A DNA stretch of 5,991 nt from Bacteroidota bacterium. Its GTDB lineage: Bacteria; Bacteroidota; Bacteroidia; Bacteroidales; Prolixibacteraceae. The stretch lies in assembly GCA_030691295.1 (NCBI GenBank), contig JAUYEQ010000072.1, positions 1 to 5,991 of the forward strand. The letters run 5' to 3'. Shown piece by piece: positions 5,737 to 5,991 of the stretch; the first letter of the stretch is position 1; every line of letters starts with the position of its first letter. The position numbers and the translations under genes are program-made. The notes below the pieces were generated by a model that was given only the letters and a program-made list of their open reading frames with translations, did no database searches and had not been told where the DNA came from.

Positions 5737-5991
5737 ATTGAGCGATTTGCTTTGAAAAAGATAAAAGATAGCTTGCTTATTAAATTGATAATGAGTATTT
5801 TAGAAGTGATAAAACAAATAATTTACTCATCACCTTTTAGGTGAACAAGAATATCTTTTATGACTGCTAAGATAACAAAAATCGGCCTTACAAACGACAA
5901 AATATCCGGGCGCGGGGGCCTTGCTTTCTTTCTTCGTTACATCGAAAAAATCGAACTTTACAGTCTTATTTCGAGTGTTATTTTGAAAAAA
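5732..5991 (+). mobile_element. Left part of an insertion sequence, probably IS1380-like, running off the window
   Basis: At about 5732 (CCTAAATTGAGCG) the HAD coding sequence ends abruptly. About 125 bp of A/T-rich non-coding leader follows, then a transposase start. The left end is inferred from the break in HAD homology and from the CC-type terminus expected for this family. The right end, its inverted repeat and the target duplication are outside the window, so the exact boundary is uncertain by several bases. The leader contains a small hairpin TCACCT-TTT-AGGTGA (5830-5844) just before the transposase gene, which could limit read-through transcription or translation. Confidence 0.75.
5860..5991 (+). 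CDS. N-terminus of a transposase, IS1380-like (DDE domain group 1), partial
   Basis: An ATG at 5860 opens a frame of 44 codons that reaches the right edge without a stop. The preceding in-frame stop (TGA at 5842-5844) leaves this as the first available ATG. The peptide starts MTAKITKIGLTNDKISGRGG and continues LAFFLRYIEKIELYSLISS. A short basic start, then a Ser/Thr-x-x-Gly-Gly turn and an amphipathic helix, is the pattern I know from the N-terminus of IS1380-family transposases. The catalytic DDE residues lie beyond the window, so family and intactness cannot be confirmed. The gene lies in the same orientation as the HAD gene it interrupts. A weak AAGAA lies about 10 bases upstream. Confidence 0.75.
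   Translation, partial: MTAKITKIGLTNDKISGRGGLAFFLRYIEKIELYSLISSVILKK

Noticed and set aside
5791..5844. Very short open frame (ATGAGTATTTTAG...) in the insertion sequence leader
   Set aside because: Only about 17 codons, no ribosome site or similarity. It could be a leader peptide, but nothing supports it.
5737..5991. Continuation of the HAD protein by frameshift
   Set aside because: All three forward frames were read after 5736 and none shows HAD motif III or IV. The transposase start fits the downstream sequence instead.

Overview
The window looks like a chromosomal segment of a Bacteroidota member, plausibly a marine or gut-type Bacteroidales/Marinilabiliales relative. The basis is promoter-like TTTG-N19-TAnnTTTG signals, absent or weak Shine-Dalgarno sequences, a lipobox followed by acidic residues, a PA14-bearing GH3 enzyme, a DUF1080 lipoprotein, and C-run/G-run intergenic repeats of a kind often seen in this phylum. 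The placement below phylum is inference.

Layout, left to right. (1) Positions 3-191 (+) hold the C-terminal end of a membrane protein that enters from outside the window. It converges on a small secreted Spy/CpxP-like protein at 227-610 (-). A strong hairpin terminator for the small gene (156-200) overlaps the 3' end of the membrane gene. (2) A perfect 11-bp-stem terminator (671-706) separates that gene from a large secreted GH3 beta-xylosidase/beta-glucosidase-like enzyme at 736-3366 (-). The GH3 gene has a near-consensus Bacteroidota promoter at 3406-3436, and a CTGGT pentamer repeat sits at the predicted transcription start. (3) The 238-bp gap 3367-3604 also carries C/G-rich hairpin repeats and a GAGCTTGTCGAA core. 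(4) A lipoprotein at 3605-5083 (-) fuses a DUF1080/3-keto-glycoside hydrolase domain to a PHP-like metallohydrolase domain, with its own promoter at 5114-5142. (5) The 242-bp divergent gap 5084-5325 holds a 26-bp A/T-rich palindrome. (6) A HAD-IA phosphatase/beta-phosphoglucomutase-like gene begins at 5326 (+) but stops after 136 codons. (7) From about 5732 the sequence becomes what appears to be an insertion sequence, whose transposase N-terminus (IS1380-like, 5860-5991) runs off the right edge.

Taken together, the GH3 enzyme and the DUF1080-PHP lipoprotein suggest an envelope glycoside-degrading module: exo-cleavage of beta-glycosides in the periplasm and hydrolysis of oxidised (3-keto) glycosides at a membrane. 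The two genes share a strand but appear to have separate promoters. The HAD gene may once have handled a sugar phosphate and now appears broken by transposition. No tRNA, rRNA or CRISPR array was seen.
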